A program made the position numbers and the translations under genes. The notes under the pieces were generated by a model that saw only the letters and a program-made list of their open reading frames with translations, was not told where the DNA came from and made no database searches. DNA of 64,000 bases from Allopusillimonas ginsengisoli (GTDB lineage Bacteria > Pseudomonadota > Gammaproteobacteria > Burkholderiales > Burkholderiaceae_B): assembly GCA_005239165.1 (NCBI GenBank), contig RAPG01000003.1, forward strand, positions 310,001 through 374,000, read 5' to 3'. Below are positions 6,981-15,242 of this stretch, in pieces (the stretch's first letter is position 1; each line of letters begins with the position of its first letter).

Positions 6981-8603
6981 ATGCATGCTTTTAACTCCCT
7001 CATCAATCCTCAGTCCGAAGAATTTGCGAAGAACCGCGCTGACATGCAGGCGCTCGTTGAGCGTCTGCATCAGTTGCGTGACCGAGCGCGCCGTCTGTCT
7101 GAGCGCCGGCGCGAGGTCTTTGAAAAGCGCGGCCAATTACTGCCACGCGAGCGCATTGCGCGTCTGCTCGATCCCGGCATGCCTTTCCTGGAGCTGTTTG
7201 GCCTGGCTAATTATCTAGTCGACCATCCGGATCGGGATAAAAGCATTCCAGGCGCCAGCACGTTGGCCGGAATCGGCTACGTCTCGGGCGTGCGCTGCAT
7301 GATCTATGCATACGACAGTGGCATTAATGCGGGCGCCAGTACTCCCAAAACCGGAGAGAAACTCAGACGTTGCCTTGATATGGCTCTGAGCTTGAAATTG
7401 CCTTTCTTGCAGCTTGTGGAAAGCGCTGGCGCCAATCTGATGACATACAACGTCGCCGGCTGGGCTTGGGGTGGTGGTGGTTTTCGACGGCTGGCGCAGT
7501 TGAGCGCCGCTGGCGTACCGTTGTTCACTATTCTGCACGGACCGTCCACTGCCGGCGGAGCCTATTACCCGGGATTAAGCGATTATGTCGTTGCTGTGCG
7601 CGGCCGTGGCCGAGCCTCGTTGGGTGGCGCTGCGCTGGTACGAGCTGCCACGGGTGAAGTGTCCGATGAGGAAGAGCTGGCTGGCGCCGTGATGCATTCC
7701 GAGGTCTCCGGACTGGTCGAGTATCTTGCCGACGATGATGCGCATGCGATCACTATTTTGCGTGACTTGGTAGACCAGTTGGACTGGAACCGGCATTGCG
7801 CTGTGACTGCTTCTGGCGAAGGACTACCGCCACGCTATAGCCCAGACGAACTGGCAGGTGTTGTCCCTGTCGATTATCGCAAGGCTTATGACGTACGCGA
7901 AGTGCTGGCGCGCATCACTGACGACTCGCAATTCAGCGAGTTCAAACCCCGTTACGGTGTCAACGTGATATGCACTCATGCCAGCATCATGGGTCATGCT
8001 TGCGGCATCGTCGGCAACAACGGACCCATTGATCCCAATGGGGCTACTAAGGCGGCGCAGTTTTTGCAGCTTTGCGATCAAGCGCAGTTACCGGTGATCT
8101 TTCTCAATAACATCACTGGCTACATGGTTGGCCGCGATTACGAACAGGCAGGCATGGTCAAGCACGGCGCCAAAATGATCCAGGCTGTGGCCAACATCCG
8201 AGTACCCAAGATTACTCTTTACATAGGTGCCAGTTTTGGTGCCGGCAACTACGGGATGGCTGGCCTGGGTTATGACCCGGACTTCCTGTTTACATGGCCG
8301 AATGCACGGACGGGTGTCATGGGTGGCGAGCAGGCGGCTATGACCATGGACCTGGTGACAAGACAGGCTGCTGAGCGACGCGGCGTGCCTATAGATGAAC
8401 AGCGGCTGGCCAAGCAGAAGGCGGACTTGATTGCTCACTACGAAGCACAAGAAGACGCCTTTTACACCTCGGGACAGATGTTGGACATGGGCGTGATCGC
8501 CCCGTCCGACACTCGTCGCGTGCTCGGTTTTGCACTGGAAACCTGTCGCGAGGCGAAATATCGTACCGTGCAGCCCAACAGCTTTGGCGTGGCGAGGATG
8601 TGA
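6981..8603 (+). CDS. acyl-CoA carboxylase beta subunit (carboxyltransferase; geranyl/methylcrotonyl-CoA carboxylase type)
   Basis: A carboxyltransferase subunit of about 540 residues that moves CO2 from biotin to the gamma carbon of a branched enoyl-CoA. The N- and C-terminal crotonase-like lobes are both present: RERIARLLDPGMPFLELFGL, the acyl-CoA-binding VESAGANL and GPSTAGGAYYPGLSDY in the first lobe, and FLNNITGYMVGRDYEQAGMV with GASFGAGNYGMAGLGYDPDF in the second. This is the MCC/GCC branch (AccD1, LiuB, AtuC), not acetyl- or propionyl-CoA carboxylase. With AtuA and an AtuD-like dehydrogenase nearby, geranyl-CoA-type substrates are the best guess. A GTG at 6969 is an alternative start; I prefer the ATG at 6981. 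The alpha subunit follows after seven bases. Confidence 0.9.
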   Translation: MHAFNSLINPQSEEFAKNRADMQALVERLHQLRDRARRLSERRREVFEKRGQLLPRERIARLLDPGMPFLELFGLANYLVDHPDRDKSIPGASTLAGIGYVSGVRCMIYAYDSGINAGASTPKTGEKLRRCLDMALSLKLPFLQLVESAGANLMTYNVAGWAWGGGGFRRLAQLSAAGVPLFTILHGPSTAGGAYYPGLSDYVVAVRGRGRASLGGAALVRAATGEVSDEEELAGAVMHSEVSGLVEYLADDDAHAITILRDLVDQLDWNRHCAVTASGEGLPPRYSPDELAGVVPVDYRKAYDVREVLARITDDSQFSEFKPRYGVNVICTHASIMGHACGIVGNNGPIDPNGATKAAQFLQLCDQAQLPVIFLNNITGYMVGRDYEQAGMVKHGAKMIQAVANIRVPKITLYIGASFGAGNYGMAGLGYDPDFLFTWPNARTGVMGGEQAAMTMDLVTRQAAERRGVPIDEQRLAKQKADLIAHYEAQEDAFYTSGQMLDMGVIAPSDTRRVLGFALETCREAKYRTVQPNSFGVARM

Positions 8604-8610
8604 GTAAGAC

Positions 8611-10610
8611 ATGAAAAAATTTGATACCGTTTTAGTGGCTAATCGAGGTGAAATTGCTATTCGTGTGTTGCGTGCCGCGCAAGCGCTGGGCTATCGCACC
8701 GTGGCCGTTTATTCCGAAGCCGATATGGACGCGCCACACGTTGCGCACGCCGACGTAGCGGTGCAGGTTGGCGCAGCGGCACCCAGCGCGTCTTATTTGA
8801 ACATTGGGCGCTTGATTGCGGCGGCCAAAGAAAGCGGAGCCCAAGCGATTCATCCGGGTTACGGTTTCCTGGCAGAAAATGCAGAGTTTGCTCAGGCTTG
8901 TGCCGACAATGGTCTAGTCTTTATAGGTCCGTCACCTGACGCCATACGCTGGATGGGTGACAAGGCCGGCGCGCGCAGGCGTATGGCCGAGGCGGGCGTA
9001 TCCTGCGTACCCGGATACGATGGTGCAGACCAATCCGAAGCGACCTTGCTCAAGGAGGCCGAGCGTATCGGTCTTCCTCTCATGGTCAAGGCTGCTGCCG
9101 GCGGTGGTGGGCGCGGCATGAGACTGGTGGAGCGTATGGAGGAGGTGTCGCATGCCTTGGCTTCGGCGCGTGCCGAGGCACAGAACGCATTTGGCTCGGG
9201 CACACTCATTCTGGAACGAGCGATTCGCAAGCCACGTCATGTGGAGATTCAGGTGTTCGGCGACAGCTTGGGCACGGTCGTGCATATGGGTGAACGCGAC
9301 TGTTCCATCCAGCGCCGCCATCAGAAGGTAATTGAGGAATCTCCGTGTCCGGTGCTTACCCCCGAGTTGCGGGCACAGATGGGAGCGGCGGCGGTGGCGG
9401 CGGCATGCGCTATCGACTACGTGGGCGCTGGAACGGTTGAGTTTCTTCTCGATCAAGACCACAAGTACTACTTTCTGGAAATGAATACCCGTATCCAGGT
9501 CGAGCATCCTGTAACCGAGGCGGTTACCGGTATCGACTTGGTGGAATTGCAGTTCCAGGTGGCGCAAGGTCTGCCACTTGGTATAGCTCAAGAGCATGTG
9601 CACATGACGGGCCACGCCATCGAGGCTCGCTTATATGCCGAGGATGTCGCTGCTGGCTTCCTGCCTTCCACCGGTCAGATCGAACTTTGGCAGAGGCCGT
9701 CCGGTCCCGGTATCCGTTGTGATGACGGCATAGAGATCGGTACCATGATCTCTCCCTACTATGACTCTATGCTGGCCAAGATTGTTGCTTCGGGTCCGAC
9801 ACGCGAGGTGGCGCGCACGCGGCTGATCAAGGCACTGAAGTCCACGGCCATTGTTGGTCCGCAGACCAACCGCGATTTTCTTATAGCGACATTGCAAAAA
9901 ACACTTTCGTCGACGGCGACGTAACGACCGCCTTCATCGCCGAGGAATTCCCGCAGTCGCAATGGCACCCTCCCGTGCTTGACGATGAGGAATTGGCCAT
10001 GGCTGGGGTTCTCATGTATTTGCATAGGCGTGACCACTGCCTTCGGCAGAGCATTGGCGTTCCTGATGAATTGCTAAATTGGTCGAGCACTGGGGTCAAC
10101 TACGCCCACTTTAAGCTGGCAGGGCGAGATCTCGTCATTAGTACGCTGGGAGCGCAGGCGTATGAAGTATTGCTAGATGATCAGTCCACTCTCCAGTTGA
10201 CCCGTGTTAACCGTGATGGGCTGAAGGCGGACATGAGTATTGGCGGCGTGCATCGTACGTTGATACATTGGTGCTCCGATGCCAGTCATATTTACATTAG
10301 TCACGACGGCCGCGGCTTCAAGCTCGAAGACCAGCTGGCAGCTCAACATGCGAGCGGATCATCCGCAGAAGGTGGCAACGTACTCGCGCCCATGCACGGC
10401 CTCATCGTTGAAACTTTCGTTGATACGGCACAAAAAGTGGAAAAGGGAGCCCGCCTCGCAGTGCTGGAGGCTATGAAAATGCAGCACGACATCGTCGCCT
10501 CCGAAGCAGGTGAAGTGATGCAAGTCCTGTGCGAGAAAGGAAAACAGGTGGCCTTTGGTGATTTGTTGTTCGAGTTGAAGCTGGCTGAGGACGAGAAGGC
10601 AATAACATGA
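8611..10610 (+). pseudogene. acyl-CoA carboxylase alpha subunit (biotin carboxylase + BCCP), frameshifted
   Basis: This is the partner of the preceding carboxyltransferase: an ATP-grasp biotin carboxylase and a C-terminal biotin carrier domain. The first frame holds VLVANRGEIAIRVLRAAQAL, KAAAGGGGRGMR, ERDCSIQRRHQKVIEE and FLEMNTRIQVEHPVTE, all normal. It stops at 9924, just after NRDFLIATLQK. Homology continues in another frame as NTFVDGDVTTAFIAEEFP and on to the biotinyl site VLEAMKMQHD near the end at 10610. Adding one A to the six-A run at 9896-9901 restores a single protein of about 666 residues, the normal family length. Unless repaired by slippage or a sequencing error, the carboxylase would be inactive. 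The stop overlaps the next start (ATGA). Confidence 0.85.
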
Positions 10611-11758
10611 ATGCTACTGAACTTTGCCAGAGATTAAAGATAGATTTTCCGGTTTTTGCTTTTAGCCACTGTCGCGATGTCGTCGTTGAGGTGACTAATG
10701 CCGGCGGGTTAGGCGTACTGGGGTCGATCAAGATGTCGCCGGAGGAGCTGGATGCCGAGCTGAGCTGGATAGATGAGCGTGTGGGTGGCAAACCTTATGG
10801 TGTTGATCTCATCGTACCCGGCGTCATGCAAGGCAAGGAGCAAACCCCAACCGCCGAGCAAGTGTTGGCTCAGTTGCCTGAAGCGCACAAGGCATTTGCT
10901 GAGAGCATTCTGGCCTCGCATTCGATAGATGGCTCAGCCGTAGACGACGAGACACGCAAGGGCAGCCTGTACTTCAGCAACAACGCACGCCTAAGTGGCG
11001 CTGACCAGCTCCTGGACATTGTGTTCCGCCATCCCGTGGCTCTGATCGCCAACGCACTTGGCGTCCCCCCGGCAGAGATGGTGGAAAGGGGCAAGCAAAA
11101 TGATGTTTTAGTGGCGGCACTAGTTGGGACGGCCGCGCAAGCTGTCCGACAAGCCGAGGCTGGCGTTGATTTGATCATTGCTGCCGGCGGCGAAGCCGGT
11201 GGCCATTGCGGTGAGATCGGCACCATGGTGCTGGTACCGGAGGTCTGTGCTGCGCTGCAGGCATATCCCAATACTACGGTGCTGGCCGCAGGTGGTATCG
11301 TCACCGGCCGACAAATGGCTGCGGCAATGTGCATGGGTGCCGCAGGCGTGTGGTGCGGTTCGGTCTGGCTCACGACGGAAGAAGCCGAAACACCACCTAT
11401 GGTCAAAGAGAAGATGTTGGCGGCGCGGTCGATTGACACCATACGCTCGCGGAGCCGTACGGGCAGATTCAGCCGCCAGTTGCGCTCTGCATGGACGGAC
11501 GCCTGGGAGACAGCAGGGGCGCCTACACCGTTACCCATGCCGTTGCAGACTGCATTGGTCACTCCCTATCTCAATCTGGTGGATAAACTAGCCAGTGGCG
11601 GCAACGCAGCGGCGCAGGAACTCAGCACATATTACGTGGGTCAGGGTGTCGGGCTCATGGGTAAACCGTTGAGCACTCGTGCCACGATGCAAGCTATGCG
11701 GGAAGATTTTCTCGGCGCGTGGGAGCGTCTGAGTGGGTTCCTTGGAAACGAATCATGA
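10607..11758 (+). CDS. nitronate monooxygenase / 2-nitropropane dioxygenase-like FMN protein
   Basis: A 383-residue TIM-barrel flavoprotein of the NMO/FabK superfamily. Family signs are a conserved early VTNAGGLGVLGSIKMS, IIAAGGEAGGHCGEIGTMVLVP (phosphate- and FMN-binding, with the catalytic-loop His) and VLAAGGIVTGRQMAAAMCMGAAGVWCGS. Such proteins oxidise nitronates or, in some relatives, reduce enoyl thioesters. Placed between carboxylase and hydratase genes of an acyl-CoA pathway, an enoyl-CoA or CoA-ester redox role is as likely as nitronate oxidation; that is inference. It overlaps the carboxylase alpha gene by four bases and is co-translated with it. Confidence 0.82.
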   Translation: MNATELCQRLKIDFPVFAFSHCRDVVVEVTNAGGLGVLGSIKMSPEELDAELSWIDERVGGKPYGVDLIVPGVMQGKEQTPTAEQVLAQLPEAHKAFAESILASHSIDGSAVDDETRKGSLYFSNNARLSGADQLLDIVFRHPVALIANALGVPPAEMVERGKQNDVLVAALVGTAAQAVRQAEAGVDLIIAAGGEAGGHCGEIGTMVLVPEVCAALQAYPNTTVLAAGGIVTGRQMAAAMCMGAAGVWCGSVWLTTEEAETPPMVKEKMLAARSIDTIRSRSRTGRFSRQLRSAWTDAWETAGAPTPLPMPLQTALVTPYLNLVDKLASGGNAAAQELSTYYVGQGVGLMGKPLSTRATMQAMREDFLGAWERLSGFLGNES

Positions 11759-11771
11759 AAAGGTTGCAATC

Positions 11772-12587
11772 ATGATTGATGAGGCTCACGACTTTCTGAA
11801 TGAAAGCAGTGCCATGCACGCACTCCTGTCACCACTAGCCGCCACCGACTACACCCGGCCGACCCAGTTCAAAAGCTGGACGGTTAACGCCGTATTACAG
11901 CACCTGCATTTTTTTAATCTGGCTGCTGTTTACTCGCTCCAGGACCCAGCGCGCTTTGATGCGCTGTATGCCAGCCTGCAGGAAAAGCGCCAGAACGGTC
12001 TGAGTACGGTCGCCGCCACCGACGAATTGCTGCAAGGTGTTCGCGGGCACGCGTTACTGAAATTGTGGAAGGAAGGCTTCGCACAGACGGCCGCTGCTTT
12101 CTCTGAGGCTGATCCGCGGCAGCGTGTTAAATGGGTCGGTCCCAATATGAGCGCGCGCTCGTCGATCTCGGCACGCCTCATGGAAACATGGGCGCATGGC
12201 CAGGCAATTTACGATCTGCTCGGCGTCGTGCGTTCCAACACTGACCGCATTCGCAGTATTGCCATGATAGGCGTTAACACCTATGAGTGGACATTTCGCA
12301 ATCGGGGTGAAGACATACCGCTGCCCAAGCCTTTCATCCGTCTGACGGCACCCTCAGGTGCAATCTGGCAATGGAACGATGCATCTGCACAGCACTGCAT
12401 AGAAGGGCTGGCCGAAGAGTTTTGCCAAGTGGTCACGCAGGTGCGCAACATTGAAGATACGCAATTGCGCGTCTTGGGAGGTTCAGCAACCCGATGGATG
12501 GCAGTGGCGCAGTGTTTCGCTGGCCCGGTGGAAGCACCACCACCCGCCGGTACCCGGCGCGTCCATGCCGCAAGCCGTGATCTTTAA
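11772..12587 (+). CDS. TIGR03084-like protein (DinB/maleylpyruvate isomerase-type fold)
   Basis: A 271-residue soluble protein with the pattern of TIGR03084, related to the mycothiol-dependent maleylpyruvate isomerase/DinB-like four-helix bundle: an N-terminal FNLAAVYS segment with LQHLHF, a central SARLMETWAHGQAIYDLLGV, and a C-terminal SCP2-like half with LTAPSGAIWQWND. The histidines in LQHLHF and ETWAHGQ suit a metal site, but I cannot prove metal binding. The ATG at 11772 is preferred over earlier starts inside the preceding gene. Members recur in acyl-CoA catabolic operons, but the function is unestablished; a detoxifying or isomerising step is possible. Confidence 0.7.
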   Translation: MIDEAHDFLNESSAMHALLSPLAATDYTRPTQFKSWTVNAVLQHLHFFNLAAVYSLQDPARFDALYASLQEKRQNGLSTVAATDELLQGVRGHALLKLWKEGFAQTAAAFSEADPRQRVKWVGPNMSARSSISARLMETWAHGQAIYDLLGVVRSNTDRIRSIAMIGVNTYEWTFRNRGEDIPLPKPFIRLTAPSGAIWQWNDASAQHCIEGLAEEFCQVVTQVRNIEDTQLRVLGGSATRWMAVAQCFAGPVEAPPPAGTRRVHAASRDL

Positions 12588-12609
12588 ACCTACCTCCAGA
12601 GGAATCGTT

Positions 12610-13416
12610 GTGACTGCATTACCCACATTTGAAACCCTTATTTTGCGACAGGACCAGGCGCGGCTGGATGTTACGTTCAACCGACCCGACCAGCGCAATG
12701 CCATCAATTCGGTGATGGCACACGAATTCTCCGCGTTGCTCGATTATCTGGCAGACACACCTGCCCTGCGCGTGGTCACGTTGCGTGGCGCTGGAGGTCA
12801 TTTCTGTGCCGGTGGCGATATCAAGGAGCGTCGGGACTTGGCAGATGAGGCAGGTGGCGCGCAAGCCATTGAAGAGCGTAATCGAAAGGCTGGCCACATA
12901 TTTCTGCGCTTTGCCCGGTTGCCGCAAACCACTATTGCACTCGTGGAAGGGTCAGCCTTTGGCGGTGGCTTCGGCTACGCTTGCCTTACCGACATTACTA
13001 TCCTGACGCATGGTGCCCGTATGGGAATGCCTGAGGTAAGGCTGGGTGTGGCACCGGCACAAATCGCTCAATGGGTGGTCCGCCGAATTGGGCTGACCCG
13101 GGCGCGGCAGCTTGCACTCACTGCCGAGCGCTTTGATGGCGCCACCGCTTATCGGTATGGAGTTGGGCAGTATCTGTGCAGCGACGATGAAGCAGACAGC
13201 ATGCTCGAGACTGTTGTCGCCAAGGTGCAAGCGTGCGGTCCTCTAGCTTGCGCGGCTACAAAGCGCATTGTGAACGCGGTTGACCAAGGTCGAGAAATTG
13301 AACTGATCGATCTTGCTGCACGAGAGTTTGGGCAGTTGAACGGTGGCTCAGAAGCCCGCGAGGGCCAGTCGGCGTTCGCGCAGAAACGCGTACCCGTATG
13401 GGGGGCCGTACAGTGA
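12610..13416 (+). CDS. enoyl-CoA hydratase (AtuE-like)
   Basis: A 268-residue crotonase. The oxyanion-hole loop GHFCAGGDIKE and EGSAFGGGFGYACLTDI are present, followed by MPEVRLGVAPAQIAQWVV, in which the Glu corresponds to the second catalytic acid (E164 type) of crotonase. The first Glu position (in …GGGxExAxxxD) is Gly/Phe here. By context it would hydrate the carboxylated product (a 3-branched glutaconyl-CoA), the role of AtuE/LiuC. The GTG at 12610 is chosen because AGAGGAA lies before it and it begins the conserved domain; the longer upstream frame runs into the preceding gene. It overlaps the AtuA start. Confidence 0.85.
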   Translation: MTALPTFETLILRQDQARLDVTFNRPDQRNAINSVMAHEFSALLDYLADTPALRVVTLRGAGGHFCAGGDIKERRDLADEAGGAQAIEERNRKAGHIFLRFARLPQTTIALVEGSAFGGGFGYACLTDITILTHGARMGMPEVRLGVAPAQIAQWVVRRIGLTRARQLALTAERFDGATAYRYGVGQYLCSDDEADSMLETVVAKVQACGPLACAATKRIVNAVDQGREIELIDLAAREFGQLNGGSEAREGQSAFAQKRVPVWGAVQ

Positions 13417-15242
13417 TTGAAGCAAAAGAAAATAGGACGGTGCGCATTGGCGGTGCCGCAGGCTACTGGGGCGACAGCGCCGAAGCTGCACGCCAGCTTG
13501 TGGAAAAGGGCAATGTCAATTATCTGGTTTTCGACTATCTCGCAGAAGTGACCATGTCGGTACTGGTACGGGCGCGTGCCAAGTCGCCCGAAGCGGGCTA
13601 TGCCCGTGACTTCGTTGATCGTGTAATGAAACCGCTATTGCCAGACATTCAACGTCGCGGCATCCGGGTCGTTGCCAACGCAGGCGGAGTCAACATTTCA
13701 GCCTGCGCTAGCGCTTTGGCGAAGGTGGTGGAGGAAGCAGGCTTGCAATTGCGCATTGCCACTGTTACGGGTGACGATTTGATGCCGCAGGCAGACGCGT
13801 TGCGCAACCAGGACGTGCGCGACATGACGACCGGCAAACCTATGCCCGGGCAGTTGATTAGCGCCAACGCCTACCTCGGCGCCTTTCCCATCGCTGCAGC
13901 GCTGGACGCAGGTGCAGACATTGTCATTACCGGACGCTGTGTCGATAGTGCGACCACGTTGGGCGTACTCATCCATGAGTTTGGCTGGCAGCCGGAAGAT
14001 TACGATCGTCTGGCCGCCGGAACGCTGGCTGGTCATATTCTGGAGTGCGGCGCTCAGTCCACAGGTGGAAATTTTACCGACTGGCGTGACGTGGTTTCTG
14101 GCTGGTCCGACATGGGTTATCCGATTGCGGAGTGTGAGCGGTCTGGCCAGTTCAGCATCACCAAACCCGAAGGTACGGGCGGTCTTGTGTCGCGGTTATC
14201 GGTGTCCGAACAAATCGTTTATGAAATCGGCGACCCGGGTGCTTACCTGATGCCCGATGTGGTATGCGATTTTCGTCGCGTCAGCGTTACCGAGTGTGGT
14301 ACCAATCGCGTAACCGTTGAAGGCGCCAGGGGTTATCCACCCCCGCTAAACTTCAAGGTTTCAGCTACCTGGGAAGATGGGTATCGTGCCACGGCCAACA
14401 CCATTATTGCTGGCTCTGACGTGGTCGCCAAGGCTAAGGCATACAGCTCAGCATTGCTGGTGCGGGTGAACCGACTCATCCAGAGTCGCAACCTGGGCCC
14501 GCTAAGTGGCTCAGCTGTGCACCTGATTGGTGCCGAGACCCTGCTCGGCCCGCACGCTCGACCCGAAGCTCAAGAAACCCGAGAGGTCATGGTGCGTATT
14601 GATGTGCGGCATGCACGACGTGAAGCGCTTGAAATATTTTCCAAAGAAGTCACCGGTGTGGCGCTGTCCATGTCCACAGGCCGCTGTGCCAGTGGTGGTG
14701 GGCGGCCCAAGGTCACGCCAGTCATCGCTCAGTTTGCATTTTTGGTGGCTCGCGACAAAGTAAATGTGCAAGTTCACGTCGACGGCGTACAGATATCCTA
14801 TGCACCGACACCGATCGCTCAATACTTCGACCCGGCACAGATGGCTCAACTGAGCATTGCCTTGCCGGTGGCGGCAGAGGTTGAGTTAGTTCAGGTACCG
14901 CTTATCGAACTCGCAGTGGCACGCAGTGGCGACAAGGGTGACAGCGTTAACGTTGGCGTCGTCGCACGCCATCCAGATCTGCTGCCCTGGCTGAAGCAAG
15001 GGCTCACTGCAGAGCGTGTCGGGGCCTGGTTTTCGCACGTCATGCGCGGCACTGCTACTCGCTATGACATGCCGGGCTTGCTCAGTTTGAACTTCGTGCT
15101 TGCCAACGCGCTCGATGGCGGTGGCACCTCGTCGCTGTACTTGGACGGACAGGGGAAGACTTACGCGCAGCAATTGCTCGCCATGTGCATCGAGGTGCCC
15201 AAGTCTATGCTCGTGCACGCACGCCGGGAGTCGACGTCATGA
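13398..15242 (+). CDS. atuA: AtuA family acyl-CoA pathway protein (DUF1446)
   Basis: A 614-residue protein with the acyclic-terpene-utilisation AtuA domain (DUF1446) over roughly residues 15-450: VRIGGAAGYWGDS, LVFDYLAEVTMSVL, VVANAGGVNISACA, GADIVITGRCVDSA, LECGAQSTGGNF and EGTGGLVS. The C-terminal ~100 residues (ELAVARSGDKGDSVNVGVVA, FVLANALDGGG) form the AtuA-like ferredoxin-fold domain. AtuA is required for growth on citronellol/geraniol but its reaction is not firmly established. A GTG at 13413 overlapping the upstream TGA is an equally plausible start. Its position after the hydratase suggests it handles the hydrated or cleaved intermediate. Confidence 0.85.
   Translation: MGGRTVIEAKENRTVRIGGAAGYWGDSAEAARQLVEKGNVNYLVFDYLAEVTMSVLVRARAKSPEAGYARDFVDRVMKPLLPDIQRRGIRVVANAGGVNISACASALAKVVEEAGLQLRIATVTGDDLMPQADALRNQDVRDMTTGKPMPGQLISANAYLGAFPIAAALDAGADIVITGRCVDSATTLGVLIHEFGWQPEDYDRLAAGTLAGHILECGAQSTGGNFTDWRDVVSGWSDMGYPIAECERSGQFSITKPEGTGGLVSRLSVSEQIVYEIGDPGAYLMPDVVCDFRRVSVTECGTNRVTVEGARGYPPPLNFKVSATWEDGYRATANTIIAGSDVVAKAKAYSSALLVRVNRLIQSRNLGPLSGSAVHLIGAETLLGPHARPEAQETREVMVRIDVRHARREALEIFSKEVTGVALSMSTGRCASGGGRPKVTPVIAQFAFLVARDKVNVQVHVDGVQISYAPTPIAQYFDPAQMAQLSIALPVAAEVELVQVPLIELAVARSGDKGDSVNVGVVARHPDLLPWLKQGLTAERVGAWFSHVMRGTATRYDMPGLLSLNFVLANALDGGGTSSLYLDGQGKTYAQQLLAMCIEVPKSMLVHARRESTS

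Noticed and set aside
8932..9615. 227-residue antisense frame inside the biotin carboxylase
   Set aside because: It mirrors codon periodicity of the real gene and has no family signature. The same applies to the antisense frames at 10870-11562 and 23701-24354.
9896..9901. Programmed frameshift at the six-A run of the carboxylase
   Set aside because: Three further same-sign shifts elsewhere favour base-calling error or decay; carboxylases of this family are not known to need frameshifting.
9975..10610. Separate biotin carrier gene
   Set aside because: It is the missing C-terminal half of the upstream carboxylase alpha subunit; the residues between the two frames are continuous in a shifted frame.
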